A stretch of DNA of 64,000 nt, taken from the NCBI GenBank assembly GCA_936450465.1, contig OW388298.1, forward strand, positions 11,728,663-11,792,662, given 5' to 3'. Origin of the DNA: Gibbula magus (taxonomy: Eukaryota > Mollusca > Gastropoda > Trochida > Trochidae). The translations under genes were made by a program, and so were the position numbers. The notes beneath the pieces were generated by a model. It was not told the origin of the DNA. It did not search any database and saw only the letters and a list, made by a program, of their open reading frames with translations. Shown piece by piece: positions 12,801 to 26,932 of the stretch (its first letter is position 1; each line of letters opens with the position of its first letter).

Positions 12801-15800
12801 ACCCATATCTTACTGTATACAAGGTATGTAAAAGCACTGTCAGTCTGAGATTGAGAATACCAATATCTTACAGTCTAAAAGGTATGTAAAAGCACTGCCA
12901 GTCTGAGATTGAGAATACCAAATATCTTACTGTATACAAGGTATGTAAAAGCACTGCCAGTCTGAGATTGAGAATACCAATATCTTACTGTATACAAGGT
13001 ATGTAAAAGCACTGCCAGTCTGAGATTGAGAATACCCATATCTTACTGTATACAAGGTATGTAAAAGCACTGCCAGTCTGAGATTGAGAATACCCATATC
13101 TTACAGTATACAAGGTATGTAAAAGCACTGCCAGTCTGAGATTGAGAATACCCATATCTTACTGTATACAAGGTATGTAAAAGCACTGCCAGTCTGAGGT
13201 TGAGAATACCCATATCTTACAGTATACAAAGTATGTAAAAGCACTGTCAGTCTGAGATTGAGAATACCCATATCTTACTGTATACAAGGTATGTAAAAGC
13301 ACTGTCAGTCTGAGATTGAGAATACCCATATCTTTCAGTATACAAGTTATGTAAAAGCACTGCCAGTCTGAGATTGAGAATACCCATATCTTACTGTATA
13401 CAAGGTATGTAAAAGCACTGCCAGTCTGAGATTGAGAATACCCATATCTTACAGTATACAAGGTATGTAAAAGCACTGCCAGTCTGAGATAGAGAATACC
13501 GATATCTTACTGTTTACAAGGTATGTAAAAGCACTGCCAGTCTGAGATTGAGAATACCAATATCTTACTGTATACAAGGTATGTAAAAGCACTGTCAGTC
13601 TGAGATTGAGAATACCCATATCTTACTGTATACAAGGTATGTAAAAGCACTGTCAGTCTGAGATTGAGAATACCAATATTTTACTGTAAACAAGGTATGT
13701 AAAAGCACTGTCAGTCTGAGATTGAGAATACCCATATCTTACTGTATACAAGGTATGTAAAAGCACTGCCAGTCTGAGATTGAGAATACCAATATCTTAC
13801 AGTTTACAAGGTATGTAAAAGCACTGCCAGTCTGAGATTGAGAATACCAATATCTTACAGTTTACAAGGTATGTAAAAGCACTGCCAGTCTGAGATTGAG
13901 AATACCCATATCTTACAGTTTACAAGGTATGTAAAAGCACTGCCAGTCTGAGATTGAGAATACCCAATATCTTACTGTATACAAGGTATGTAAAAGCACT
14001 GCCAGTCTGAGATAGAGAATACCAATATCTTACTGTATACAAGGTAGGTAAAAGCACTGCCAGTCTGAGATTGAGAATACCAATATCTTACAGTTTACAA
14101 GGTATGTAAAAGCACTGCCAGTCTGAGATAGAGAATACCCATATCTTACAGTTTACAAGGTATGTAAAAGCACTGCCAGTCTGAGATTGAGAATACCAAA
14201 TATCTTACTGTATACAAGGTATGTAAAAGCACTGCCAGTCTGAGATTGAGAATACCAATATCTTACTGTATACAATGTATCTAAAAGCACTGTCAGTCTG
14301 AGATTGAGAATACCCAAATCTTACTGTATACAAGGTATGTAAGAGCACTGTCAGTCTGAGATTGAGAATACCAATATCTTACTGTATACAAGGTATGTAA
14401 AAGGACTGTCAGTCTGAGATTGAGAATACCCAATATCTTACAGTTTACAAGGTATGTAAAAGCACTGCCAGTCTGAGATAGAGAATACCCAATATCTTAC
14501 TGTATACAAGGTATGTAAAAGCACTGCCAGTCTGAGATAGAGAATACCAATATCTTACAGTTTACAAGGTATGTAAAAGCACAGCCAGTCTGAGATTGAG
14601 AATACCAATATTTTACTGTATACAAGGCATGTAAAAGCACTGCCAGTCTGAGATTGAGAATACCCAATATCTTACAGTTTACAAGGTATGTAAAAGCACT
14701 GCCAGTCTGAGATTGAGAATACCCATATCTTACAATATACAAGGTATGTAAAAGCACTGCCAGTCTGAGATTGAGAATACCCATATCTTACAGTTTACAA
14801 GGTATGTAAAAGCACTGCCAGTCTGAGATAGAGAATACCCATATCTTACAGTATACAAGGTATGTAAAAGCACTGCCAGTCTGAGATAGAGAATACCAAT
14901 ATCTTACAGTTTACAAGGTATGTAAAAGCACTGCCAGTCTGAGATTGAGAATACCAATATCTTACTGTATACAAGGTATGTAAAAGCACTGTCAGTCTGA
15001 GATTGAGAATACCCATATCTTACTGTATACAAGGTATGTAAAAGCACTGTCAGTCTGAGATTGAGAATACCAATATTTTACTGTAAACAAGGTATGTAAA
15101 AGCACTGTCAGTCTGAGATTGAGAATACCCATATCTTACTGTATACAAGGTATGTAAAAGCACTGCCAGTCTGAGATTGAGAATACCAATATCTTACAGT
15201 TTACAAGGTATGTAAAAGCACTGCCAGTCTGAGATTGAGAATACCCATATCTTACAGTTTACAAGGTATGTAAAAGCACTGCCAGTCTGAGATAGAGAAT
15301 ACCAATATCTTACTGTATACAAGGTATGTAAAAGCACTGCCAGTCTGAGATTGAGAATACCCATATCTTACAGTTTACAAGGTATGTAAAAGCACTGCCA
15401 GTCTGAGATAGAGAATACCCATATCTTACAGTTTACAAGGTATGTAAAAGCACTGCAAGTCTGAGATTGAGAATACCAAATATCTTACTGTATACAAGGT
15501 ATGTAAAAGCACTGCCAGTCTGAGATTGAGAATACCAATATCTTACTGTATACAATGTATGTAAAAGCACTGTCAGTCTGAGATTGAGAATACCCATATC
15601 TTACTGTATACAAGGTATGTAAAAGCACAGTCAGTCTGAGATTGAGAATACCAATATCTTACTGTATACAAGGTATGTAAAAGCACTGTCAGTCTGAGAT
15701 TGAGAATACCCAATATCTTACAGTTTACAAGGTATGTAAAAGCACTGCCAGTCTGAGATAGAGAATACCCAATATCTTACTGTATACAAGGTGTGTAAAA

Positions 15801-18800
15801 GCACTGCCAGTCTGAGATAGAGAATACCAATATCTTACAGTTTACAAGGTATGTAAAAGCACAGCCAGTCTGAGATTGATAATACCAATATCTTACTGTA
15901 TACAAGGTATGTAAAAGCACTGCCAGTCTGAGATTGAGAATACCCATATCTTACTGTATACAATGTATGTAAAAGCACTGTCAGTCTGAGATTGAGAATA
16001 CCCATATCTTACAGTTTACTAGGTATGTAAAAGCACTGCCAGTCTGAGATTGAGAATAGCAAATATCTTACTGTATACAAGGTATGTAAAAGCACTGCCA
16101 GTCTCAGATTGAGAATACCAATATCTTACTGTATACAAGGTATGTAAAAGCACTGTCAGTCTGAGATTGAGAATACCCATATCTTACTGTATACAAGGTA
16201 TGTAAAAGCACTGTCAGTCTGAGATTGAGAATACCAATATCTTACACTGTATACAAGGTATGTAAAAGCACTGTCAGTCTGAGATTGAGAATACCCAATA
16301 TCTTACAGTTTACAAGGTATATAAAAGCACTGCCAGTCTGAGATAGAGAATACCCAATATCTTACTGTATACAAGGTATGTAAAAGCACTGCCAGTCTGA
16401 GATAGAGAATACCAATATCTTACAGTTTACAAGGTATGTAAAAGCACAGCCAGTCTGAGATTGAGAATACCAATATCTTACTGTATACAAGGTATGTAAA
16501 AGCACTGCCAGTCTGAGATTGAGAATACCCAATATCTTACAGTTTACAAGGTATGTAAAAGCACTGCCAGTCTGAGATTGAGAATACCCATATCTTACAG
16601 TTTACAAGGTATGTAAAAGCACTGCCAGTCTGAGATTGAGAATACCAAATATCTTACAGTTTACAAGGTATGTAAAAGCACTGCCAGTCTGAGATAGAGA
16701 ATACCCATATCTTACAGTTTACAAGGTATGTAAAAGCACTGCCAGTCTGAGATAGAGAATACCCATATCTTACTTTATACAAGGTATGTAAAAGCACTGC
16801 CAATCTGAGATTGAGAATACCCATATCTTACAGTTTACAAGGTATGTAAAAGCACTGCCAGTCTGAGATAGAAAATACCAATATCTTACTGTTTACAAGG
16901 TATGTAAAAGCACTGCCAGTCTGAGATAGAGAATACCCATATCTTACTGTATACAAGGTATGTAAAAGCACTGCCAGTCTGAGATACAGAATACCAATAT
17001 CTTACAGTTTACAAGGTATGTAAAAGCACTGCCAGTCTGAGATTGAGAAAACCCAATATCTTACAGTTTACAAGGTATGTAAAAGCACTGCCAGTCTGAG
17101 ATAGAGAATACCCATATCTTACTGTATACAAGGTATGTAAAAGCACTGCCAGTCTGAGATTGAGAATACCCATATCTTACTGTATACAAGGTATGTAAAA
17201 GCACTGCCAGTCTGAGATTGAGAATACCCAATATCTTACTGTATACAAGGTATGTAAAAGCACTGCCAGTCTGAGATTGAGAATACCCAATATCTTACTG
17301 TATACAAGGTATGTAAAAGCACTGCCAGTCTGAGATTGAGAATACCCAATATCTTACAGTTTACAAGGTATGTAAAAGCACTGCCAGTCTGAGATTGAGA
17401 ATACCCATATCTTACAGTTTACAAGGTATGTAAAAGCACTGCCAGTCTGAGATTGAGAATACCAAATATCTTACAGTTTACAAGGTATGTAAAAGCACTG
17501 CCAGTCTGAGATAGAGAATACCCATATCTTACAGTTTACAAGGTATGTAAAAGCACTGCCAGTCTGAGATACAGAATACCAATATCTTACAGTTTACAAG
17601 GTATGTAAAAGCACTGCCAGTCTGAGATTGAGAATACCCAATATCTTACAGTTTACAAGGTATGTAAAAGCACTGCCAGTCTGAGATAGAGAATACCCAT
17701 ATCTTACTGTATACAAGGTATGTAAAAGCACTGCCAGTCTGAGATTGAGAATACCCATATCTTACTGTATACAAGGTATGTAAAAGCACTGCCAGTCTGA
17801 GATTGAGAATACCCAATATCTTACTGTATACAAGGTATGTAAAAGCACTGCCAGTCTGAGATTGAGAATACCCAATATCTTACTGTATACAAGGTATGTA
17901 AAAGCACTGCCAGTCTGAGATTGAGAATACCCAATATCTTACAGTTTACAAGGTATGTAAAAGCACTGCCAGTCTGAGATTGAGAATACCCATATCTTAC
18001 AGTTTACAAGGTATGTAAAAGCACTGCCAGTCTGAGATTGAGAATACCAAATATCTTACAGTTTACAAGGTATGTAAAAGCACTGCCAGTCTGAGATAGA
18101 GAATACCCATATCTTACAGTTTACAAGGTATGTAAAAGCACTGCCAGTCTGAGATAGAGAATACCCATATCTTACTTTATACAAGGTATGTAAAAGCACT
18201 GCCAATCTGAGATTGATAATACCCATATCTTACAGTTTACAAGGTTTGTAAAAGCACTGCCAGTCTGAGATAGAGAATACCCATATCTTACAGTTTACAA
18301 GGTATGTAAAAGCACTGCCAGTCTGAGATAGAGAATACCAATATCTTACTGTTTACAAGGTATGTAAAAGCACTGCCAGTCTGAGATAGAGAATACCCAT
18401 ATCTTACTGTATACAAGGTATGTAAAAGCACTGCCAGTCTGAGATACAGAATACCAATATCTTACAGTTTACAAGGTATGTAAAAGCACTGCCAGTCTGA
18501 GATTGAGAATACCCAATATCTTACAGTTTACAAGGTATGTAAAAGCACTGCCAGTCTGAGATAGAGAATACCCATATCTTACTGTATACAAGGTATGTAA
18601 AAGCACTGCCAGTCTGAGATTGAGAATACCCATATCTTACTGTATACAAGGTATGTAAAAGCACTGCCAGTCTGAGATTGAGAGTTACCATGAGCCTTCT
18701 CCTAACCGTTACCGTGACACTTCTCTTCAGCTTTACCATGACCCTTCTCCTAACCGTTACCGTGACCCTTCTCCTAACCGTAACCATGAGCCTTCTCCTA

Positions 18801-21800
18801 ACCGTTACCGTGACCCTTCTCCTAACAGTTACCATGAGCCTTCTCCTAACCGTTACCATGACCCTTCTCCTAACCGTTACCGTGACCCTTCTCCTAACCG
18901 TTACCGTGACCCTTCTCCTCAGCATTATCATGACCCTTCTCCTAAACGTTACCATGACCCTGAGTCTGAGATAGAGAATACCCATATCTTACAGTTTACA
19001 AGGTATGTAAAAGCACTGCCAGTCTGAGATAGAGAATACCCATATCTTACTTTATACAAGGTATGTAAAAGCACTGCCAATCTGAGATTGATAATACCCA
19101 TATCTTACAGTTTACAAGGTTTGTAAAAGCACTGCCAGTCTGAGATAGAGAATACCAATATCTTACTGTTTACAAGGTATGTAAAAGCACGGCCAGTCTG
19201 AGATAGAGAATACCCATATCTTACTGTATACAAGGTATGTAAAAGCACTGCCAGTCTGAGATACAGAATACCAATATCTTACAGTTTACAAGGTATGTAA
19301 AAGCACTGCCAGTCTGAGATTGAGAATACCCAATATCTTACAGTTTACAAGGTATGTAAAAGCACTGCCAGTCTGAGATAGAGAATACCCATATCTTACT
19401 GTATACAAGGTATGTAAAAGCACTGCCAGTCTGAGATTGAGAATACCCATATCTTACTGTATACAAGGTATGTAAAAGCACTGCCAGTCTGCGATTGAGA
19501 ATACCCAATATCTTACTGTATACAAGGTATGTAAAAGCACTGCCAGTCTGAGATTGAGAATACCCATATCTTACTGTATACAAGGTATGTAAAAGCACTG
19601 CCAGTCTGAGATAGAGAATATCCATATCTTACAGTTTACAAGGTATGTAAAAGCACTGCCAGTCTGAGATAGAGAATACCAATATCTTACATTTCACAAG
19701 GTATGTAAAAGCACTGCCAGTCTGAGATTGAGAATACCAAATATCTTACTGTATACAAGGTATGTAAAAGCACTGCCAGTCTGAGATTGAGAATACCAAA
19801 TATCTTACTGTATACAAGGTATGTAAAAGCACTGCCAGTCTGAGATTGAGAATACCCATATCTTACTGTATACAAGGTATGTAAAAGCACTGCCAGTCTG
19901 AGATTGAGAATACCCAATATCTTACTGTATACAAGGTATGTAAAAGCACTGCCAGTCTGAGATAGAGAATACCCATATCTTACTGTATACAAGGTATGTA
20001 AAAGCACTGCCAGTCTGAGATAGAGAATACCCATATCTTACAGTTTACAAGGTATGTAAAAGCACTGCCAGTCTGAGATAGAGAATACCAATATCTTACA
20101 GTTTACAAGGTATGTAAAAGCACTGCCAGTCTGAGATTGAGAATACCAAATATCTTACAGTATACAAGGTATGTAAAAGCACTGCCAGTCTGAGATTGAG
20201 AATACCCATATCTTACTGTATACAAGGTATGTAAAAGCACTGCTAGTCTGAGATTGAGAATACCCAATATCTTACTGTATACAAGGTATGTAAAAGCACT
20301 GCCAGTCTGAGATTGAGAATACCATATATCTTACTGTATACAAGGTATGTAAAAGCACTGCCAGTCTGAGATTGAGAATACCCATATCTTACTGTATACA
20401 AGGTATGTAAAAGCACTGCCAGTCTGAGATTGAGAATACCCATATCTTACTGTATACAAGGTATGTAAAAGCACTGCCAGTCTAAGATTGAGAATACCCA
20501 TATCTTACTGTATACAAGGTATGTAAAAGCACTGCCAGTCTGAGATTGAGAATACCCAATATCTTACTGTATACAAGGTATGTAAAAGAACTGCCAGTCT
20601 GAGATTGAGAATACCCATATCTTACAGTTTACAAGGTATGTAAAGGCACTGCCAGTCTGAGATTGAGAATACCCAATATCTTACTGTATACAAGGTATGT
20701 AAAAGCACTGCCAGTCTGAGATTGAGAATACCCATATCTTACTGTATACAAGGTATGTAAAAGCACTGCCAGTCTGAGATTGAGAATACTCATATCTTAC
20801 AGTTTACAAGGTATGTAAAAGCACTGCCAGTCTGAGATTGAGAATACCCAATATCTTACTGTATACAAGGTATGTAAAAGCACTGCCAGTCTGAGATTGA
20901 GAATACCCATATCTTACTGTATACAAGGTATGTAAAAGCACTGCCAGTCTGAGATTGAGAATACTCATATCTTACAGTTTACAAGGTATGTAAAAGCACT
21001 GCCAGTCTGAGATTGAGAATACCCATATCTTACTGTATACAAGGTATGTAAAAGCACTGCCAGTCTGAGATTGAGAATACCAAATATCTTACAGTTTACA
21101 AGGTATGTAAAAGCACTGCCAGTCTGAGATAGAGAATACCCATATCTTACAGTTTACAAGGTATGTAAAAGCACTGCCAGTCTGAGATAGAGAATACCCA
21201 TATCTTACTTTATACAAGGTATGTAAAAGCACTGCCAATCTGAGATTGATAATACCCATATCTTACAGTTTACAAGGTTTGTAAAAGCACTGCCAGTCTG
21301 AGATAGAGAATACCAATATCTTACTGTTTACAAGGTATGTAAAAGCACTGCCAGTCTGAGATAGAGAATACCCATATCTTACTGTATACAAGGTATGTAA
21401 AAGCACTGCCAGTCTGAGATACAGAATACCAATATCTTACAGTTTACAAGGTATGTAAAAGCACTGCCAGTCTGAGATTGAGAATACCCAATATCTTACA
21501 GTTTACAAGGTATGTAAAAGCACTGCCAGTCTGAGATAGAGAATACCCATATCTTACTGTATACAAGGTATGTAAAAGCACTGCCAGTCTGAGATTGAGA
21601 ATACCCATATCTTACTGTATACAAGGTATGTAAAAGCACTGCCAGTCTGCGATTGAGAATACCCAATATCTTACTGTATACAAGGTATGTAAAAGCACTG
21701 CCAGTCTGAGATTGAGAATACCCATATCTTACTGTATACAAGGTATGTAAAAGCACTGCCAGTCTGAGATAGAGAATATCCATATCTTACAGTTTACAAG

Positions 21801-24800
21801 GTATGTAAAAGCACTGCCAGTCTGAGATAGAGAATACCAATATCTTACATTTCACAAGGTATGTAAAAGCACTGCCAGTCTGAGATTGAGAATACCAAAT
21901 ATCTTACTGTATACAAGGTATGTAAAAGCACTGCCAGTCTGAGATTGAGAATACCAAATATCTTACTGTATACAAGGTATGTAAAAGCACTGCCAGTCTG
22001 AGATTGAGAATACCCATATCTTACTGTATACAAGGTATGTAAAAGCACTGCCAGTCTGAGATTGAGAATACCCAATATCTTACTGTATACAAGGTATGTA
22101 AAAGCACTGCCAGTCTGAGATAGAGAATACCCATATCTTACTGTATACAAGGTATGTAAAAGCACTGCCAGTCTGAGATAGAGAATACCCATATCTTACA
22201 GTTTACAAGGTATGTAAAAGCACTGCCAGTCTGAGATAGAGAATACCAATATCTTACAGTTTACAAGGTATGTAAAAGCACTGCCAGTCTGAGATTGAGA
22301 ATACCAAATATCTTACAGTATACAAGGTATGTAAAAGCACTGCCAGTCTGAGATTGAGAATACCCATATCTTACTGTATACAAGGTATGTAAAAGCACTG
22401 CTAGTCTGAGATTGAGAATACCCAATATCTTACTGTATACAAGGTATGTAAAAGCACTGCCAGTCTGAGATTGAGAATACCATATATCTTACTGTATACA
22501 AGGTATGTAAAAGCACTGCCAGTCTGAGATTGAGAATACCCATATCTTACTGTATACAAGGTATGTAAAAGCACTGCCAGTCTGAGATTGAGAATACCCA
22601 TATCTTACTGTATACAAGGTATGTAAAAGCACTGCCAGTCTAAGATTGAGAATACCCATATCTTACTGTATACAAGGTATGTAAAAGCACTGCCAGTCTG
22701 AGATTGAGAATACCCAATATCTTACTGTATACAAGGTATGTAAAAGAACTGCCAGTCTGAGATTGAGAATACCCATATCTTACAGTTTACAAGGTATGTA
22801 AAGGCACTGCCAGTCTGAGATTGAGAATACCCAATATCTTACTGTATACAAGGTATGTAAAAGCACTGCCAGTCTGAGATTGAGAATACCCATATCTTAC
22901 TGTATACAAGGTATGTAAAAGCACTGCCAGTCTGAGATTGAGAATACTCATATCTTACAGTTTACAAGGTATGTAAAAGCACTGCCAGTCTGAGATTGAG
23001 AATACCCAATATCTTACTGTATACAAGGTATGTAAAAGCACTGCCAGTCTGAGATTGAGAATACCCATATCTTACTGTATACAAGGTATGTAAAAGCACT
23101 GTCAGTCTGAGATTGAGAATACCAATATCTTACACTGTATACAAGGTATGTAAAAGCACTGTCAGTCTGAGATTGAGAATACCCAATATCTTACAGTTTA
23201 CAAGGTATATAAAAGCACTGCCAGTCTGAGATTGAGAATACCCATATCTTACTGTATACAAGGTATGTAAAAGCACTGCCAGTCTGAGATTGAGAATACC
23301 CATATCTTACAGTTTACAAGGTATGTAAAAGCACTGCCAGTCTGAGATTGAGAATACCCAATATCTTACTGTATACAAGGTATGTAAAAGCACTGCCAGT
23401 CTGAGATTGAGAATACCCATATCTTACTGTATACAAGGTATGTAAAAGCACTGCCAGTCTGAGATTGAGAATACCCAATATCTTACTGTATACAAGGTAT
23501 GTAAAAGCGCTGCCACTCTGAGATTGAGAATACCCAATATCTTACTGTATACAAGGTATGTAAAAGCACTGCCAGTCTGAGATTGAGAATACCCAATATC
23601 TTACAGTTTACAAGGTATGTAAAAGCACTGCCAGTCTGAGATTGAGAATACCCAATATCTTACTGTATACAAGGTATGTAAGAGCACTGTCAGTCTGAGA
23701 TTGAGAATACCCAATATCTTACTGTATACAAGGTATGTAAAAGCACTGTCAGTCTGAGATTGAGAATACCCAATATCTTACAGTTTACAAGGTATGTAAA
23801 AGCACTGTCAGTCTGAGATTGAGAATACCAAATATCTTACTGTATACAAGGTATGTAAAAGCACTGCCAGTCTGAGATTGAGAATACCAAATATCTTACT
23901 GTATACAAGGTATGTAAAAGCACTGCCAGTCTGAGATTGAGAATACCCATATCTTACTGTATACAAGGTATGTAAAAGCACTGCCAGTCTGAGATTGAGA
24001 ATACCCAATATCTTACTGTATACAAGGTATGTAAGAGCACTGCCAGTCTGAGATTGAGAATACCCAATATCTTACAGTTTACAAGGTATGTAAAAGCACT
24101 GTCAGTCTGAGATTGAGAATACCCAATATCTTACTGTATACAAGGTATGTAAAAGCACTGCCAGTCTGAGATTGAGAATACCCAATATCTTACAGTTTAC
24201 AAGGTATGTAAAAGCACTGTCAGTCTGAGATTGAGAATACCCAATATCTTACAGTTTACAAGGTATGTAAAAGCACTGTCAGTCTGAGATTGAGAATACC
24301 AAATATCTTACTGTATACAAGGTATGTAAAAGCACTGCCAGTCTGAGATTGAGAATACCCATATCTTACTGTATACAAGGTATGTAAAAGCACTGCCAGT
24401 CTGAGATTGAGAATACCCAATATCTTACTGTATACAAGGTATGTAAAAGCACTGCCAGTCTGAGATAGAGAATACCCATATCTTACTGTATACAAGGTAT
24501 GTAAAAGCACTGCCAGTCTGAGATAGAGAATACCCATATCTTACAGTTTACAAGGTATGTAAAAGCACTGCCAGTCTGAGATAGAGAATACCAATATCTT
24601 ACAGTTTACAAGGTATGTAAAAGCACTGCCAGTCTGAGATTGAGAATACCAAATATCTTACAGTATACAAGGTATGTAAAAGCACTGCCACTCTGAGATT
24701 GAGAATACCCATATCTTACTGTATACTTGAATATTTAATTTTGAAACATTAATTATTTATTTAACTTATCAAAACATGCCTTTGAAATTGGCCAAGGAAA

Positions 24801-26898
24801 CAGCACACTTTTCTTGCGACGGCAACCTAAAGTGACGCCACGAACCATTGTTTAATGACGTCACAGACGGGAAGTCGCAGTGAAACAATGGTTGCTAGGC
24901 AGACCTGATATGTACACATGTGCTCGTATCGAAAATATTAACTCGGTTACTTCCAACAATATAGGTAATACAAATTTATATTTCATCATTAATACTTACT
25001 CTAAGGGCAGATCAGGTATGTTAGAGAAGAATTCGGGCAGTTTTGGGCCGATGACATCAAAAATGATACGTCGATACTCCTCCAGTAGGTCCTCCTGTAG
25101 TTGTAACACAGCATTGAGAACATTTTTTTCAAATTGTTAATATGATGTCGAAAACACCAATATCGAGTTATGGGTCGATTTATGGTAAAAATGAAGATAA
25201 AACAATAAATTAAAATATATATGTTTACAGTGGTACAGATGCATGGACTAAACTATTACTTTAATTATTTTTTTTATTCAAACAAGGCAGTAACACCGAC
25301 ATAATCATAATTATTATTTACATGTTGCCAAAAAATTAAAAAGAGAGGTACTTCACCTAAAGCTTTTTACGTGATTGACACCGGAGATAGAGAATAGCCA
25401 ATATCTTACTTTATACAAGGTATGTAAAAGCACTGCCAGTCTAAAATTGAGAATACCAATATCTTACAGTTTATAAGGCATGTAAAAGTACTGCCAGTTG
25501 CCTTTTTGGATTCCTTATAAAAAAAATCCAACTCGATTACATTCGTGTTTTTGTAATTTGCTAACTTACCTTTATAAGGTTTCATATTAATTGAATAAGG
25601 GCAAAACTTCACTATAACGCACTTACTTAACGCCCAAATTACTCTAATAAGGAAAGGGAAGTAATGGTATGGAGTATGGCCTGAGGTGTTAGTTGTAACC
25701 CAATCCCTCAGTAGTACTTCCTACTTACTTTTGTCTCAAAGGTGAAGCGAGTATCATTTTCAAAAGAACGGAAGTAGTCCCCCGGCGACCCCTCGACACC
25801 TTGCTTCCTCATGATCTGAAACAACAGGGGATACATATGGCGGTGATGGGAATAAGTTTTATTTTCATAATATCTAATCTGATCTCGATCTGTAGTTGGT
25901 TCTGATCAAGAAGAAATTATGGTTACTTTCAACTCTTCTTTTATATTTGCTTTTCCATGTCATGAAAGTCATAAACGGGTTCTACCTGTATAACACGTAT
26001 ATAAATCATTCATATTTTAATTAAGAGTTTACCTACACTGCCGTGCAAACTTATATACTATCTCTGTGTTTAGCGATCTCTTCATGAAGACGGTGTACTT
26101 AATTTTGCACAGTAGTGTACCTCAATCATATTCCCGGCTATTCTTTCCACCTCCCTCCGCCCGATGTCATGAACCTCCTGTGCAGACATGTCCTCGGACA
26201 GGTACCATCGTATACACGCCTCGTAGAACTCTCTCCCTCCATCCAGAGAGCCCATACCAATCCCTGGTCGGGTGTTGGGCATGTATTCCTTAAACATATC
26301 AAATTGATTTAATGTGACCTTAACAGTCTAATGTTAATGTCAAAATGTATTCAGTCACCAATATGCATTGTCAGTGCACAAACTTGTGTAAACGGCATGA
26401 TACCTCACACGGTTCATTTATAAGAATCTTGAAATATATATGTTTGCATTGACAAAGACCTCATTTGAGAATAAAAAGAATAAAAAGAATGCTATTTTTT
26501 GCAATCGTTCACATTATATAATTGAATAATATCATAAAATTTAAAGGTTTTAAAGCAAATCTTAAGATGGATTATCTAAGTTATCTTTATATAAACTATA
26601 TTTTAAAAATACTAAAGACAGCTATAGTTCGAGAATGACACTTGACATAAAGGTAATTAGTTGACTTTGGCTGGGGACAGACAGCCATCTATGTTTAACA
26701 TACCGTCTCAAGGAAACTCCAAAAGTCACGGAGCGCTCCCAAAAGTTCGTTCACTGCCTCTGTTCCCCTGTCTATCAAACCTTGTCTGGGAACAGAAACA
26801 TATACTATACATATACTATATAAACTAAATATATACTACATATCTATACTCCTGTTTGTACTGATGAAACTATGTATGTATGTATGTATGTATGTATG

Positions 26899-26932
<34 letters not shown>

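Larger units (their letters stand above)
9652..24726. repeat. 58-bp satellite array, about 250 copies
   Basis: The monomer is GAGATTGAGAATACCCATAT, then CTTACTGTATACAAGGTATG, then TAAAAGCACTGCCAGTCT. Common variants are GAGATAGAG, ACCCAATATC and ACCAATATC (length 57-59), CAGTTTAC for CTGTATAC, and CTGTCAG. The array spans about 15.1 kb, broken once by a 24-bp minisatellite (18684-18962). It fills the intron between the two copies of the duplicated DUF885 exon. Open frames on the minus strand (GYSQSQTGSAFTYLVYSKI periodic peptides) come from three-monomer periods of 174 nt and are not genes. Local higher-order blocks are evident. Confidence 0.98.

Noticed and set aside
18521..18985. Arg-rich (VTVRRR) and Leu/Thr/Val-rich periodic frames
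   Set aside because: They are translations of the nested 24-bp minisatellite and its satellite flanks.
10145..24537. Many minus-strand open frames of 66-115 codons with the repeated peptide GYSQSQTGSAFTYLVYSKI
   Set aside because: They arise because three 58-bp monomers make 174 nt without stops in one phase. They begin and end with monomer variants and have no independent coding signal.
9652..24726. CRISPR array (regular repeats)
   Set aside because: Units are directly contiguous, with no unique spacers, and the genome is eukaryotic with introns.
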